Positions 7,745-16,007 of a stretch of 64,000 nucleotides of DNA are shown here, piece after piece. Below the pieces are notes generated by a model, which was not told the DNA's origin, did not search any database, and saw only the letters and a list, made by a program, of their open reading frames with translations. The stretch lies in contig NZ_CP109907.1 of the NCBI RefSeq assembly GCF_033097525.1, positions 4,402,001 through 4,466,000 on the forward strand, given 5' to 3'. Position 1 is the stretch's first letter, and every line of letters begins with the position of its first letter. This stretch comes from Sphingobacterium sp. UGAL515B_05. Its GTDB lineage: Bacteria > Bacteroidota > Bacteroidia > Sphingobacteriales > Sphingobacteriaceae. The position numbers and the translations under genes are program-made.

Positions 7745-9136
7745 ATGGGAAGTAAATTATCTGGGAAAGATCTCGTAAAAATAGGTTTTCCACAAAATAA
7801 TATAGTTAATACAGCTTTAGGACTGATCACAAGATATCGAAAAAAAGAAAAGAAAGAAACCATCCTTCTTGAACTTACCGAGTTGTTAGAAGCTCCAGAG
7901 CGATTTATGGGGCATAATATATGGGGTAAAGTCTCCGAAGGCTTAATGCAACCCATAGAGATACGTATGCGGGAGCTTCAATCACATTGTGCTCCATTTA
8001 GCATATTTGGTGAAAATGAAATTGATGAGCAGGCAAAAAGACAGTTGTATGATGCACTGAGATTGCCTATTTCAAGACAAGGTGCACTTATGCCGGATGC
8101 ACATACAGGTTATGGACTTCCCATAGGCGGGGTACTGGCCACAGAAAATGCCGTTATACCCTATGGTGTAGGCGTAGATATTGGTTGTCGGATGAGCCTG
8201 TCGATATTCGACTTACCAGGCAGTTATTTCAAAGGGAGGGAGTTCCAACTGAAAAATTTATTGAAGAAAAATACCAAATTTGGTTTAAATGACACACATC
8301 GTGATAAGCATGACCATGTTATTTTCAGTAAAACTGAATTTCAGGAAATCCCACTATTAAAATCCCTGTTGGGTAAAGCTTACAGGCAATTTGGGACTTC
8401 TGGTAGTGGGAATCACTTTGTCGAATTGGGCATTGTTGAGCTTCAAACGGTGCGGGAGGAATGGGGGATAAATCCAGGACAGTACTTGGGGATTTTATCC
8501 CATAGCGGCTCTCGAGGTTTGGGGGCGAATATCGCTAAGCATTACACAAGCCTTGCGGCGCAACAATGTCCATTACCACGTCATGTCCAACATTTGGCCT
8601 GGTTGGATTTAGCAAGCCAAGAAGGACAAGAATACTGGATGGCAATGAATTTGGCTGGAGAGTATGCCCAGGCCTGTCATGCGGACATCCACCGACGTCT
8701 GGCTAAAGCACTTGGCGGTAATCCTGTGGTAACGATCGAAAACCATCATAATTTCGCATGGAAGGAATTCGTGAATGGTGAGGAATGCATTGTTCATCGG
8801 AAGGGAGCAACACCTGCAGGCAAGGGCGTGCTGGGGGTGATTCCCGGCTCGATGACAGCACCAGGGTTCATTGTTGAGGGAACGGGAAACCCCTTAAGTT
8901 TACAGTCTGCATCCCATGGAGCTGGGCGTGTCATGTCGAGATCTGCCTGCAAAAATAATTTGACAAAAAGCGCTATGCTGAAAGATCTGGAAGCACATGG
9001 TGTGGAATTGATCGGCGGCGCGTTGGATGAATCACCACGTGCGTATAAAGATATTCATCGGGTGATGAAATTACAGCAGGAGTTGGTAACTGTTCTCGGA
9101 ACGTTCAGTCCGAAGATTGTACGTATGGACAAATAA
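7745..9136 (+). CDS. rtcB: RtcB-family RNA ligase (PrfH-associated type)
   Basis: A 463-residue RtcB protein, which joins 2',3'-cyclic phosphate (or 3'-phosphate) and 5'-OH RNA ends using GTP and Mn2+. Seen: MPDAHTGYGLPIGGV, the metal-binding Cys148 in VDIGCRMS (most stand-alone RtcBs have DxxCGVR), GTSGSGNHFVELG, ENHHNFAW, and SHGAGRVMSR in which His391 is the residue expected to be guanylylated. The gene is followed four bases later by prfH. That pairing is known: PrfH releases the peptide from ribosomes cleaved in the 16S decoding centre and RtcB reseals the rRNA. The variant DIGCRM motif fits the prfH-linked subfamily by recollection. No Archease or RtcA gene is nearby. Confidence 0.93.
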   Translation: MGSKLSGKDLVKIGFPQNNIVNTALGLITRYRKKEKKETILLELTELLEAPERFMGHNIWGKVSEGLMQPIEIRMRELQSHCAPFSIFGENEIDEQAKRQLYDALRLPISRQGALMPDAHTGYGLPIGGVLATENAVIPYGVGVDIGCRMSLSIFDLPGSYFKGREFQLKNLLKKNTKFGLNDTHRDKHDHVIFSKTEFQEIPLLKSLLGKAYRQFGTSGSGNHFVELGIVELQTVREEWGINPGQYLGILSHSGSRGLGANIAKHYTSLAAQQCPLPRHVQHLAWLDLASQEGQEYWMAMNLAGEYAQACHADIHRRLAKALGGNPVVTIENHHNFAWKEFVNGEECIVHRKGATPAGKGVLGVIPGSMTAPGFIVEGTGNPLSLQSASHGAGRVMSRSACKNNLTKSAMLKDLEAHGVELIGGALDESPRAYKDIHRVMKLQQELVTVLGTFSPKIVRMDK

Positions 9137-9140
9137 GGTT

Positions 9141-9764
9141 ATGAAAGAAAGGTATTTACAAATTTCTTCAGGACGAGGTCCTAAGGAATGTAATATGGCC
9201 GTTAGGTTAGTAGTCGATAGAATCTCTTTTGAAGGGAGTAGAATAGGAGTTGAAGTTACGGAAATAGAAACAGAAGAAGTTGATGGACTTCCTTGTTCGT
9301 TAATCGTCAGATTGAGAGGAAAAGATATAGATCAATTGATTGATCATTGGATTGGTACAGTCTGTTGGGTGTGTAAAAGCCCTTTTCGTCCTTTACACAA
9401 ACGGAAGAATTGGTTTGTCGAAGTTAAAACGTATCATCTGTGTGAAAAGGAAAAGGCGTTGGATGTGAAGGATGTATATTTCCAAACGATGCGAAGTAGC
9501 GGTGCAGGTGGACAGCATGTCAATAAAGTAAGTTCTGGCGTTAGAGCGACGCATGCTCCGACAGGAATAAGTGTTCAGGTGATGGATACGAGATCACAAT
9601 TGCAGAATAAAGAGATCGCAATGCTGCGCTTGGCTGCACGTCTGCGGGATTTGGAAAGCGTTGAGTTAAATACGGCCAAAGAACAAAAATGGAAAAACCA
9701 AATCGAGGTGACTCGAGGACAGGCGAAACGGGTCTTTGTTGGACGTAATTTTGTCGAAAAATAA
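9141..9764 (+). CDS. prfH: Peptide chain release factor homologue PrfH
   Basis: ATG at 9141 is chosen over a TTG at 9117 that would overlap rtcB; it gives the family start MKERYLQISSGRGPKEC and 207 residues. PrfH resembles the catalytic domain of class I release factors: it has GAGGQHVNKV with the GGQ tripeptide at residues 123-125, which promotes peptidyl-tRNA hydrolysis, and the following THAPTGISV. It lacks the normal codon-recognition domain. In known systems it acts on ribosomes cut between A1493 and G1494 of 16S rRNA (colicin E3-like damage), after which RtcB ligates the break. The four-base spacing to rtcB indicates co-translation in one operon. Confidence 0.93.
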   Translation: MKERYLQISSGRGPKECNMAVRLVVDRISFEGSRIGVEVTEIETEEVDGLPCSLIVRLRGKDIDQLIDHWIGTVCWVCKSPFRPLHKRKNWFVEVKTYHLCEKEKALDVKDVYFQTMRSSGAGGQHVNKVSSGVRATHAPTGISVQVMDTRSQLQNKEIAMLRLAARLRDLESVELNTAKEQKWKNQIEVTRGQAKRVFVGRNFVEK

Positions 9765-9820
9765 TATTTCTTGAGCATTGGATCCCAATTGGCAATCCAT
9801 GAAGTCAATTGGGTTTTGAT

Positions 9821-9851
9821 AGGGGCTTTGAACCATAAGTTCAAGGCCCCT
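9821..9851 (+). terminator. Hairpin terminator after rtcB-prfH
   Basis: AGGGGCTTTGAAC (9821-9833) pairs with GTTCAAGGCCCCT (9839-9851) with a single G-U, loop of five bases. There is no T run directly after, so termination efficiency is uncertain. It lies 57 bases beyond the prfH stop. Confidence 0.55.
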
Positions 9852-9925
9852 TGAATTAGGGGGTATGCTGGTTTTGTTTTTTAGCCGTATTTTCTTCTGT
9901 GATTTACCTTTAGTGTAGAAAATAA

Positions 9926-9970
9926 TTTGCTTTATTGCGTTGATAATTCCTATCTTTAAGAGGAAGGGTC
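9926..9970 (+). promoter_or_regulatory. Promoter and leader of the prp operon
   Basis: TTTG at 9926-9929 (-33 element) is separated by 21 bases from TATCTTTA at 9951-9958 (-7 element, TAnnTTTR). The transcript start would fall near 9965, leaving a leader of about 100 bases before prpB. The run TATCTTTAAGAGGAAGGGT is almost repeated at the thiolase promoter (17417 onward). Confidence 0.6.
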
Positions 9971-10063
9971 TAAAAAGGAGTTCTTCAGACTAAGTAAACT
10001 TAAGTAATGCTGTAGCCTGTATCTAGAGAAGGCTATAACGCTTGGAATTTCAAATTCGATATT

Positions 10064-10939
10064 ATGATAAAATCCCCTGGCTTCCTTTTTAAGGAAGCGA
10101 TCAAGAATGAAAAACCATTACAAATTGTTGGAGCGATTAATGCTAATCATGCGCTTTTGGCTGAACAGGCTGGTTTTAAAGCTATTTATCTTTCCGGAGG
10201 TGGTGTTGCAGCAGGTTCACTTGGAATTCCAGATCTTGGGATAATAACACTTCAGGATGTTTTGATTGATGTGGATCGCATTACAAATGTGTGTAAGCTT
10301 CCTTTGCTGGTGGATATTGATACTGGCTTCGGTCCTTCGGCATTCAATGTGGCACGTACAATAAAGTCTTTAATTAAAGTGGGCGCGGCGGCAGTTCACA
10401 TGGAGGATCAGGTGGGGGCTAAACGTTGTGGTCACCGGCCTGGGAAAGAGCTCGTTTCTCGATCTGAAATGGTTGACCGCCTAAAGGCGGCGGTGGATGC
10501 ACGAACGGATGAGCATTTTGCCATTGGTGCACGTACAGATGCACTTGCTTCTGAAGGCCTTGAACTTGCTTTGGAAAGAGCGGTGGCTTATAAAGAAGCT
10601 GGAGCGGACTTTATTTTTGCTGAAGCGGTACATCATCTGGAGCAATACGTTCAATTTAGTGCGGCAACTGGCCTTCCTGTTTTGGCGAATATCACCGAAT
10701 TTGGACAAACACCGTTGTTTAGCCTAAATGAACTACGTCAAGCCGATGTTTCTATTGTCCTTTATCCGCTATCTGCTTTCCGCGCAGCTAATAAAGCGGC
10801 TACAAATGTTTATCGTCACATTCGGGAAGACGGTGGGCAGCTTAATGTGATCGACGACATGCAGACGAGAGCAGAGTTATACAGAAGTATCGATTATTAT
10901 GCCTATGAAAATCGATTGGATCAATTGTTTAACAAATAA
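10064..10939 (+). CDS. prpB: Methylisocitrate lyase
   Basis: A 291-residue member of the isocitrate lyase/PEP mutase superfamily that splits 2-methylisocitrate into pyruvate and succinate, the last step of the methylcitrate cycle for propionyl-CoA. Seen: AIYLSGGGVAAGSLGIPDLG near the N-terminus, metal-binding DIDTGFG, HMEDQVGAKRCGHRPGKELV carrying the KRCGH catalytic loop, and IGARTDA. Length matches the family. It is first in the prpB-prpC-prpD order; prpC begins 11 bases after its stop. The KRCGH motif distinguishes it from carboxyPEP mutase and oxaloacetase relatives. Confidence 0.96.
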   Translation: MIKSPGFLFKEAIKNEKPLQIVGAINANHALLAEQAGFKAIYLSGGGVAAGSLGIPDLGIITLQDVLIDVDRITNVCKLPLLVDIDTGFGPSAFNVARTIKSLIKVGAAAVHMEDQVGAKRCGHRPGKELVSRSEMVDRLKAAVDARTDEHFAIGARTDALASEGLELALERAVAYKEAGADFIFAEAVHHLEQYVQFSAATGLPVLANITEFGQTPLFSLNELRQADVSIVLYPLSAFRAANKAATNVYRHIREDGGQLNVIDDMQTRAELYRSIDYYAYENRLDQLFNK

Positions 10940-10949
10940 TTATATTCAG

Positions 10950-12101
10950 ATGGAAGAGACAAACAGCACAGGTTTTAAGCCCAAAAAAAGTGTAGCACTC
11001 TCTGGCGTAGCAGCTGGTAATACGGCTTTGAGCACTGTCGGAAAAAGTGGTAATGATCTGCATTATAGGGGCTATGATATTTTGGATCTGGCAAATCAGG
11101 CAAGTTTTGAAGAGGTCGCTTATTTACTTATTTATGGAAGTCTACCAACACAGGCCCAGCTCGTCAATTATCAAAGTCAGCTGATCAGTCAACGTGGTCT
11201 GCCTATTACTGTTCAACAGGTCCTCAAGCAATTGCCATCGACGGCACATGCCATGGATGTTTTACGGACTTATGTTTCTTTTTTCGGCAGTGTTTCGCCC
11301 GAGAAAGACAGTCATCCCGTTGCTGGTGCCCGTGACATTGCAACTCGCCTGATGGCTTCGATGGCCTCAGCACTGTTATACTGGTATCATTTTAGTCAGC
11401 ATGGACGTGAGGTGCAGGTAGAGACAGCAGATGCAACGTTGGGCGGTCATTTTTTGCATCTGCTACACGGAAAATCGCCATCGTCTTCTTGGGTAAGAGC
11501 GATGCAGATTTCACTCAATTTATATGCCGAACATGAGTTTAATGCATCTACATTCACCGCTCGGGTAATTGCCGGTACAGGATCAGATATGTATTCCTGT
11601 ATAGCAGGGGCAATAGGTGCGCTACGGGGGCCTAAGCATGGCGGAGCCAATGAGGTCGCTTTCGAAATTCAGAGTCGTTATGCAAATGCTGATGAGGCGG
11701 AAGCGGATATCCGGAAGCGATTGGCAAACAAAGAAGTCATTATTGGTTTTGGCCATCCTGTATACACAATCTCGGATCCAAGAAATCAAGTGATAAAACA
11801 AGTGGCAAAAGAGCTGTCGGAAGAAGCGGGCGACATGACGCTCTACCTGATCGCTGAGCGGTTAGAAAAAGTCATGTGGGAAGAAAAGAAAATGTTTCCG
11901 AACCTGGACTGGTATTCTGCAGTGTCCTATCATATTATGGGCATTCCAACGGAGATGTTTACGCCGTTATTTGTACTCTCACGTATTACTGGCTGGTCAG
12001 CGCATGTTTTCGAGCAGCGCCAGGATGGAAAAATTATCCGGCCAAGTGCAAATTATATTGGTCCTGAGGACAGACCTTTTGTACCAATTTCCGAACGGTA
12101 A
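10950..12101 (+). CDS. prpC: 2-Methylcitrate synthase / citrate synthase family
   Basis: Condenses propionyl-CoA with oxaloacetate. The ATG at 10950, just after the prpB stop, gives MEETNSTGFKPKKSVALSGV, which fits the family; a longer frame reaching back to 10899 would overlap prpB. The 383-residue protein has the citrate synthase signatures LHYRGYDILDLA, GPKHGGANE (catalytic His), GFGHPVYTISDPR (second His) and a C-terminal SAHVFEQRQDGKIIRPSANY. The short length and the prp context favour methylcitrate synthase over the TCA enzyme, although the two cannot be separated with certainty by eye. Confidence 0.94.
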   Translation: MEETNSTGFKPKKSVALSGVAAGNTALSTVGKSGNDLHYRGYDILDLANQASFEEVAYLLIYGSLPTQAQLVNYQSQLISQRGLPITVQQVLKQLPSTAHAMDVLRTYVSFFGSVSPEKDSHPVAGARDIATRLMASMASALLYWYHFSQHGREVQVETADATLGGHFLHLLHGKSPSSSWVRAMQISLNLYAEHEFNASTFTARVIAGTGSDMYSCIAGAIGALRGPKHGGANEVAFEIQSRYANADEAEADIRKRLANKEVIIGFGHPVYTISDPRNQVIKQVAKELSEEAGDMTLYLIAERLEKVMWEEKKMFPNLDWYSAVSYHIMGIPTEMFTPLFVLSRITGWSAHVFEQRQDGKIIRPSANYIGPEDRPFVPISER

Positions 12102-12224
12102 ATTTGGATCGGGAAAAGGCGTTAAAAGGTGCTTTTTGAACAGGGGGCTTTAAGGAAGAATTTAGCGCAGGAAAAAACGAATTATATTAATAAATAGAAC
12201 GAGAGTCTTATACGAAATACACGA

Positions 12225-13676
12225 ATGAGTTCAGCAATATCAAATGAAAGACCACAACCGGATCAGGTTTTAGTGGACATTGTGGACTATGTCCTAAATT
12301 ATAAAATTGAGGAAAAGGTCGCTTGGAATACGGCGTTTTACTGCTTTCTTGACACAATAGGCTGCGGCTTGGAAGCATTAACCTATCCTGCCTGTACTAA
12401 ATTGTTGGGGCCAGTTGTGGCTGGGACCATTGTGCCGAACGGTGCTCGGGTGCCGGGTACAGATTTTCAATTGGATCCCGTTCAGGCAGCATTCAATATC
12501 GGCACGATTGTTCGATGGTTGGATTTTAATGATACCTGGCTGGCAGCAGAATGGGGCCATCCATCCGATAATCTGGGGGGAATTTTAGCTGTGGCAGACT
12601 GGTTGAGCCGAACGAATATTGCGAATGGTCAAAAACCGCTGAAGGCTAGGACGGTACTCGAGGCGATGATTATGGCTCATGAGATACAAGGTGTTTTAGC
12701 ACTTGAAAACTCGTTTAATAAAGTGGGGCTAGACCATGTTATTTTGGTGAAGGTAGCTTCAACAGCGGTCGTGGGTAGGCTCATTGGCCTCACAAGAGAA
12801 GAGCTGCTCAACGCGGTTTCTTTGGCTTTTGTCGATGGGCAAGCTTTACGCACTTACCGGCATGCACCAAATACCGGTAGCCGAAAATCTTGGGCAGCCG
12901 GCGATGCAACTTCGCGTGCTGTCCGATTGGCCTTGATCGCAAAAACTGGAGAAATGGGCTATCCATCTGTTTTGACAGCACCAGTTTGGGGATTTTATGA
13001 TGTGTCTTTTAAGGGAAATCCATTTAAGTTTCAGCGGGGATATGGATCTTATGTGATGGAAAATATTCTTTTCAAAATTTCATTTCCCGCAGAATTCCAT
13101 GCACAGACAGCAGCGGAAGCGGCTATGCAACTTCATCAACAACTGAAAGAATTTGGAAAAAGCAGTTCAGATATCGCCCGTGTAACCATTCGTACACATG
13201 AAGCTGCTATCCGGATTATTGATAAAAAGGGACCTTTACATAACCCTGCAGACCGTGATCATTGTATCCAATACATGGTGGCTGTTCCGTTGATCTTCGG
13301 CCGTTTGACGGCTGATGACTATGAAAACCATATCGCTTCGGATCCAAGAATTGATGCACTGCGCGATAAGATCTCCTGCGTGGAAGATGCTCAATTCACT
13401 GCTGACTATCACGACCCACAGAAACGTGCCATATCAAATGCTTTAACAATTGAACTGATTGACGGCACAATATTGCCTGAATTGGTCGTTGAATACCCGA
13501 TAGGCCATCCTAGACGTAGGGCGGAGGGAATCCCTAAATTAATCGAAAAATACAAAACGAATCTTGCTCGGGTATTTTCCGAAAAACAGCAAAAGGAAAT
13601 ACTTACAGCTACTTTGGACTACGATACTTTTATCGAACAGGATGTTTCACAGCTGATGGATTTGTTTGTGCGCTAA
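12225..13676 (+). CDS. prpD: 2-Methylcitrate dehydratase
   Basis: A 483-residue MmgE/PrpD family protein that dehydrates 2-methylcitrate to 2-methyl-cis-aconitate. Seen: the N-terminal DIVDYVLNYKIEEKVAWNTA, RWLDFNDTWLAAEWGHPSDN (the conserved D/W/GHPSDN block), WAAGDATSRAVRLAL and KISFPAEFHAQTAAEAA, all standard for PrpD. It follows prpC after a 123-base gap with no terminator visible, so it is probably in the same transcript. No separate AcnD or PrpF gene is present, consistent with the PrpD route. Confidence 0.95.
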   Translation: MSSAISNERPQPDQVLVDIVDYVLNYKIEEKVAWNTAFYCFLDTIGCGLEALTYPACTKLLGPVVAGTIVPNGARVPGTDFQLDPVQAAFNIGTIVRWLDFNDTWLAAEWGHPSDNLGGILAVADWLSRTNIANGQKPLKARTVLEAMIMAHEIQGVLALENSFNKVGLDHVILVKVASTAVVGRLIGLTREELLNAVSLAFVDGQALRTYRHAPNTGSRKSWAAGDATSRAVRLALIAKTGEMGYPSVLTAPVWGFYDVSFKGNPFKFQRGYGSYVMENILFKISFPAEFHAQTAAEAAMQLHQQLKEFGKSSSDIARVTIRTHEAAIRIIDKKGPLHNPADRDHCIQYMVAVPLIFGRLTADDYENHIASDPRIDALRDKISCVEDAQFTADYHDPQKRAISNALTIELIDGTILPELVVEYPIGHPRRRAEGIPKLIEKYKTNLARVFSEKQQKEILTATLDYDTFIEQDVSQLMDLFVR

Positions 13677-13691
13677 TGATATGGAGAGGAC

Positions 13692-13722
13692 GGGGTGATC
13701 AAACTATTTGTTTGTCACCCCT
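13692..13722 (+). terminator. Terminator-like hairpin after prpD
   Basis: GGGGTGATCAAAC (13692-13704) pairs with GTTTGTCACCCC (13710-13721) with one bulged base, followed by a T-rich stretch TGCTTTCGTTTCTATT. It lies 15 bases beyond the prpD stop. Confidence 0.6.
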
Positions 13723-13865
13723 GCTTTCGTTTCTATTACAGCGTTAACTACACCAAATATTCTTTTTGAGGTTGCAACCTTTTGTTTTTATGATTACCTG
13801 ATACTTTAATGCACTTAAACAGCTCATGCACGCTTCTTTAGTCGAAAGAACATAGATTGGCTAAT

Positions 13866-15977
13866 CTATCGCCAATTTGAGTCAAAACCACTATAAAATC
13901 TGAAATTCTTTTTTGCCAGTTCTCTTAAAGATTCTGGTATTTCCCATTGCTCACCTTTGGCCTGAAAGTCTTCGCATTCCGCAATGAAAATAGGAAGCGT
14001 TGTGCGGTCGATATGTCCAAATACGCCACCTGTATAGGATGCATACCCTACACCTAAAATAGAACCAATATCGCCATCGATGGGTTGATTGAGTACGCCT
14101 TCTGCGAGACACCGATAGCTGTCCAATGCCATGACATGCAACAACCGTTTCCGGATAATTGAAGGTGTTACATTTTCTTTTGCAGCTGCAATTACAGGGT
14201 TTTTCCAAATGGTTTTCTTTTTGGTTTCAATGTCATAATCGTAGAACCCGGCGCTTGATTTTTTTCCTTTTCTCCCTTGATCAACCATATCTTTGAGGTT
14301 ATTGTAAGCGCGCTTTTGACTGGCATGAAGTTGTGGGAGTTGATCATAAACATGGAGCATCAATTCCAATGATATCTCATCCAATACTGCCAATGGGCCC
14401 ACGGCAAATCCTGCAGCCATCGCTTCCTCTTCGACCAGTGTCGGTGAGATGCCTTCCAGTACCATTGTAATACCTTCGAGTAAATAATTGAAGAAAATAC
14501 GCGAGGTGAAAAAGCCCGGACCATCCTGCACGACTATTGGAATTTTATTGAGGCGTAAAGCTGTGCTAAGTGCTTTCTCTAAGGTTTTTTGCTCAGTTTG
14601 TTTACCGCAGATGATTTCGACAAGGGGCATGCGGTCAACAGGGGAAAAGAAATGCATCCCTATAAAATTTTTAGGATCGTTGGTTGCTTTAGCAAGCTCA
14701 GTAATAGGCAATGAAGTGGTATTTGTAGCGAAAAAGCCATTTTCGTCTAAATAGGGTAGGCTTTCTTTTGTCACCTCAGCCTTTAGATGAAAATCTTCAA
14801 ATACAGCTTCAATAATGCAGTCAGATCCATAAAGGTCATCGACTTGGTTAGTTGGTTTTATGCGTGCAAGCAATTGCTCCCGTTGTGATGGGGTCATGGC
14901 CCCTAAAGCCAGTAATTTTTCACAAACCTGGCTAGAATAAGCTTTGCCCCGTTCGGCTTGGGGAAGTGTAACGTCTTTTAAAGCAACTTCTATTCCTGCT
15001 CTGGCGGCCTCATAAGCAATTCCCGAGCCCATCATTCCGGCGCCCAGTATGCCTATTTTTTTTGGGCTATAGTCCCCAATATGTTTTATTCTGTTGGGTG
15101 ATTTTGCCAATTGGACAGCGTAATGAAGTGTACGGACCATGCTGAGTGGCTCGGGGCGATTTAAGACTTGCAGGTATAAATTTGCTTCCTTTTCGGCGGC
15201 CTCAAACGGTGTACATAATAGTCTTCTTTGTAATAATTCAATAACTGCGTTTGTACCGGGGTATAAACCGCGTGCTTTTTTTTGGATGGTGAGAATTGCC
15301 TCGGGCGTCAATTCGTCCATTTGTTCTGTGTGATGGCCAGCATTGGTACTGGGTAGATTAAGTATCCAGTTTATTGCCAGTGATAGGCTATCGCTGGGAT
15401 TCTGCGTCAATTCATTGATTAAGCCAAGTTTATGGGCTTCTTCACTGCTCAGAAGTTTGCTTTGTGTCAGCAGATTTAGGGCATTTTCAGTACCTATCAA
15501 CGCTGGTAAATAGATCGTTGTACCAAAAGCTGTAAACAAACCATACTTACTCTCCGGAAAGCCAAACAGAAGTTTTTCGGAGGCAATACGACAATTAGAC
15601 CACAGCATGGTCGCTAAGGCAATAGCTGTACAATTGTCTGAAACAAGAGATACAATGGGTTTTTTAAACGTTTCCCAATGCAATACTTTTGATGTAAGCT
15701 TGTATAAGTCCGAAGGTCTTGAGCGGCTTGAAGAAAACTGCTCAAATAATTGGGTATATTCGATTTTTTTGTCTTGAATCGGGCAGCTGTATACGACACC
15801 TATGGTATCTTCCCGTTCGAGAATGAACGTAACCAAATCAACAAATTGCGTGAGATAGTCTATAATATCCAACTGCTCGGGAGCTGCTGTCGATATAGGA
15901 TGGATTGTAATGATGTGATGATTATCCTGTTCTACACGAAAGAGCGTGTGGGTCATATAAGATTTATTTTCATCCAT
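13866..15977 (-). CDS. FadJ/FadB-like 3-hydroxyacyl-CoA dehydrogenase with degenerate enoyl-CoA hydratase domain
   Basis: A 703-residue multifunctional beta-oxidation protein. Residues ~1-210 are crotonase-like, ~300-480 are the NAD-binding 3-hydroxyacyl-CoA dehydrogenase domain (GILGAGMMGSGIAYEAARAG; FIGMHFFSPVDRMPLVEII with the catalytic His-Glu pair), and the C-terminal ~200 residues hold two 3HCDH helical domains (VQDGPGFFTSRI; GFAVGPLAVLDEISLEL). Compared with E. coli FadB from memory, the crotonase part keeps FGFPESKYGL (second Glu) but has ATMLW-type residues where GGGCE, with the first catalytic Glu and oxyanion glycines, should be, so hydratase activity is doubtful. It is co-transcribed behind the acyl-CoA dehydrogenase (30-base gap). 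Confidence 0.88.
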   Translation of the reverse strand: MDENKSYMTHTLFRVEQDNHHIITIHPISTAAPEQLDIIDYLTQFVDLVTFILEREDTIGVVYSCPIQDKKIEYTQLFEQFSSSRSRPSDLYKLTSKVLHWETFKKPIVSLVSDNCTAIALATMLWSNCRIASEKLLFGFPESKYGLFTAFGTTIYLPALIGTENALNLLTQSKLLSSEEAHKLGLINELTQNPSDSLSLAINWILNLPSTNAGHHTEQMDELTPEAILTIQKKARGLYPGTNAVIELLQRRLLCTPFEAAEKEANLYLQVLNRPEPLSMVRTLHYAVQLAKSPNRIKHIGDYSPKKIGILGAGMMGSGIAYEAARAGIEVALKDVTLPQAERGKAYSSQVCEKLLALGAMTPSQREQLLARIKPTNQVDDLYGSDCIIEAVFEDFHLKAEVTKESLPYLDENGFFATNTTSLPITELAKATNDPKNFIGMHFFSPVDRMPLVEIICGKQTEQKTLEKALSTALRLNKIPIVVQDGPGFFTSRIFFNYLLEGITMVLEGISPTLVEEEAMAAGFAVGPLAVLDEISLELMLHVYDQLPQLHASQKRAYNNLKDMVDQGRKGKKSSAGFYDYDIETKKKTIWKNPVIAAAKENVTPSIIRKRLLHVMALDSYRCLAEGVLNQPIDGDIGSILGVGYASYTGGVFGHIDRTTLPIFIAECEDFQAKGEQWEIPESLRELAKKNFRFYSGFDSNWR

Positions 15978-16007
15978 TGTACTTGGTGATAATTTTTAAA
16001 AAGCTTT

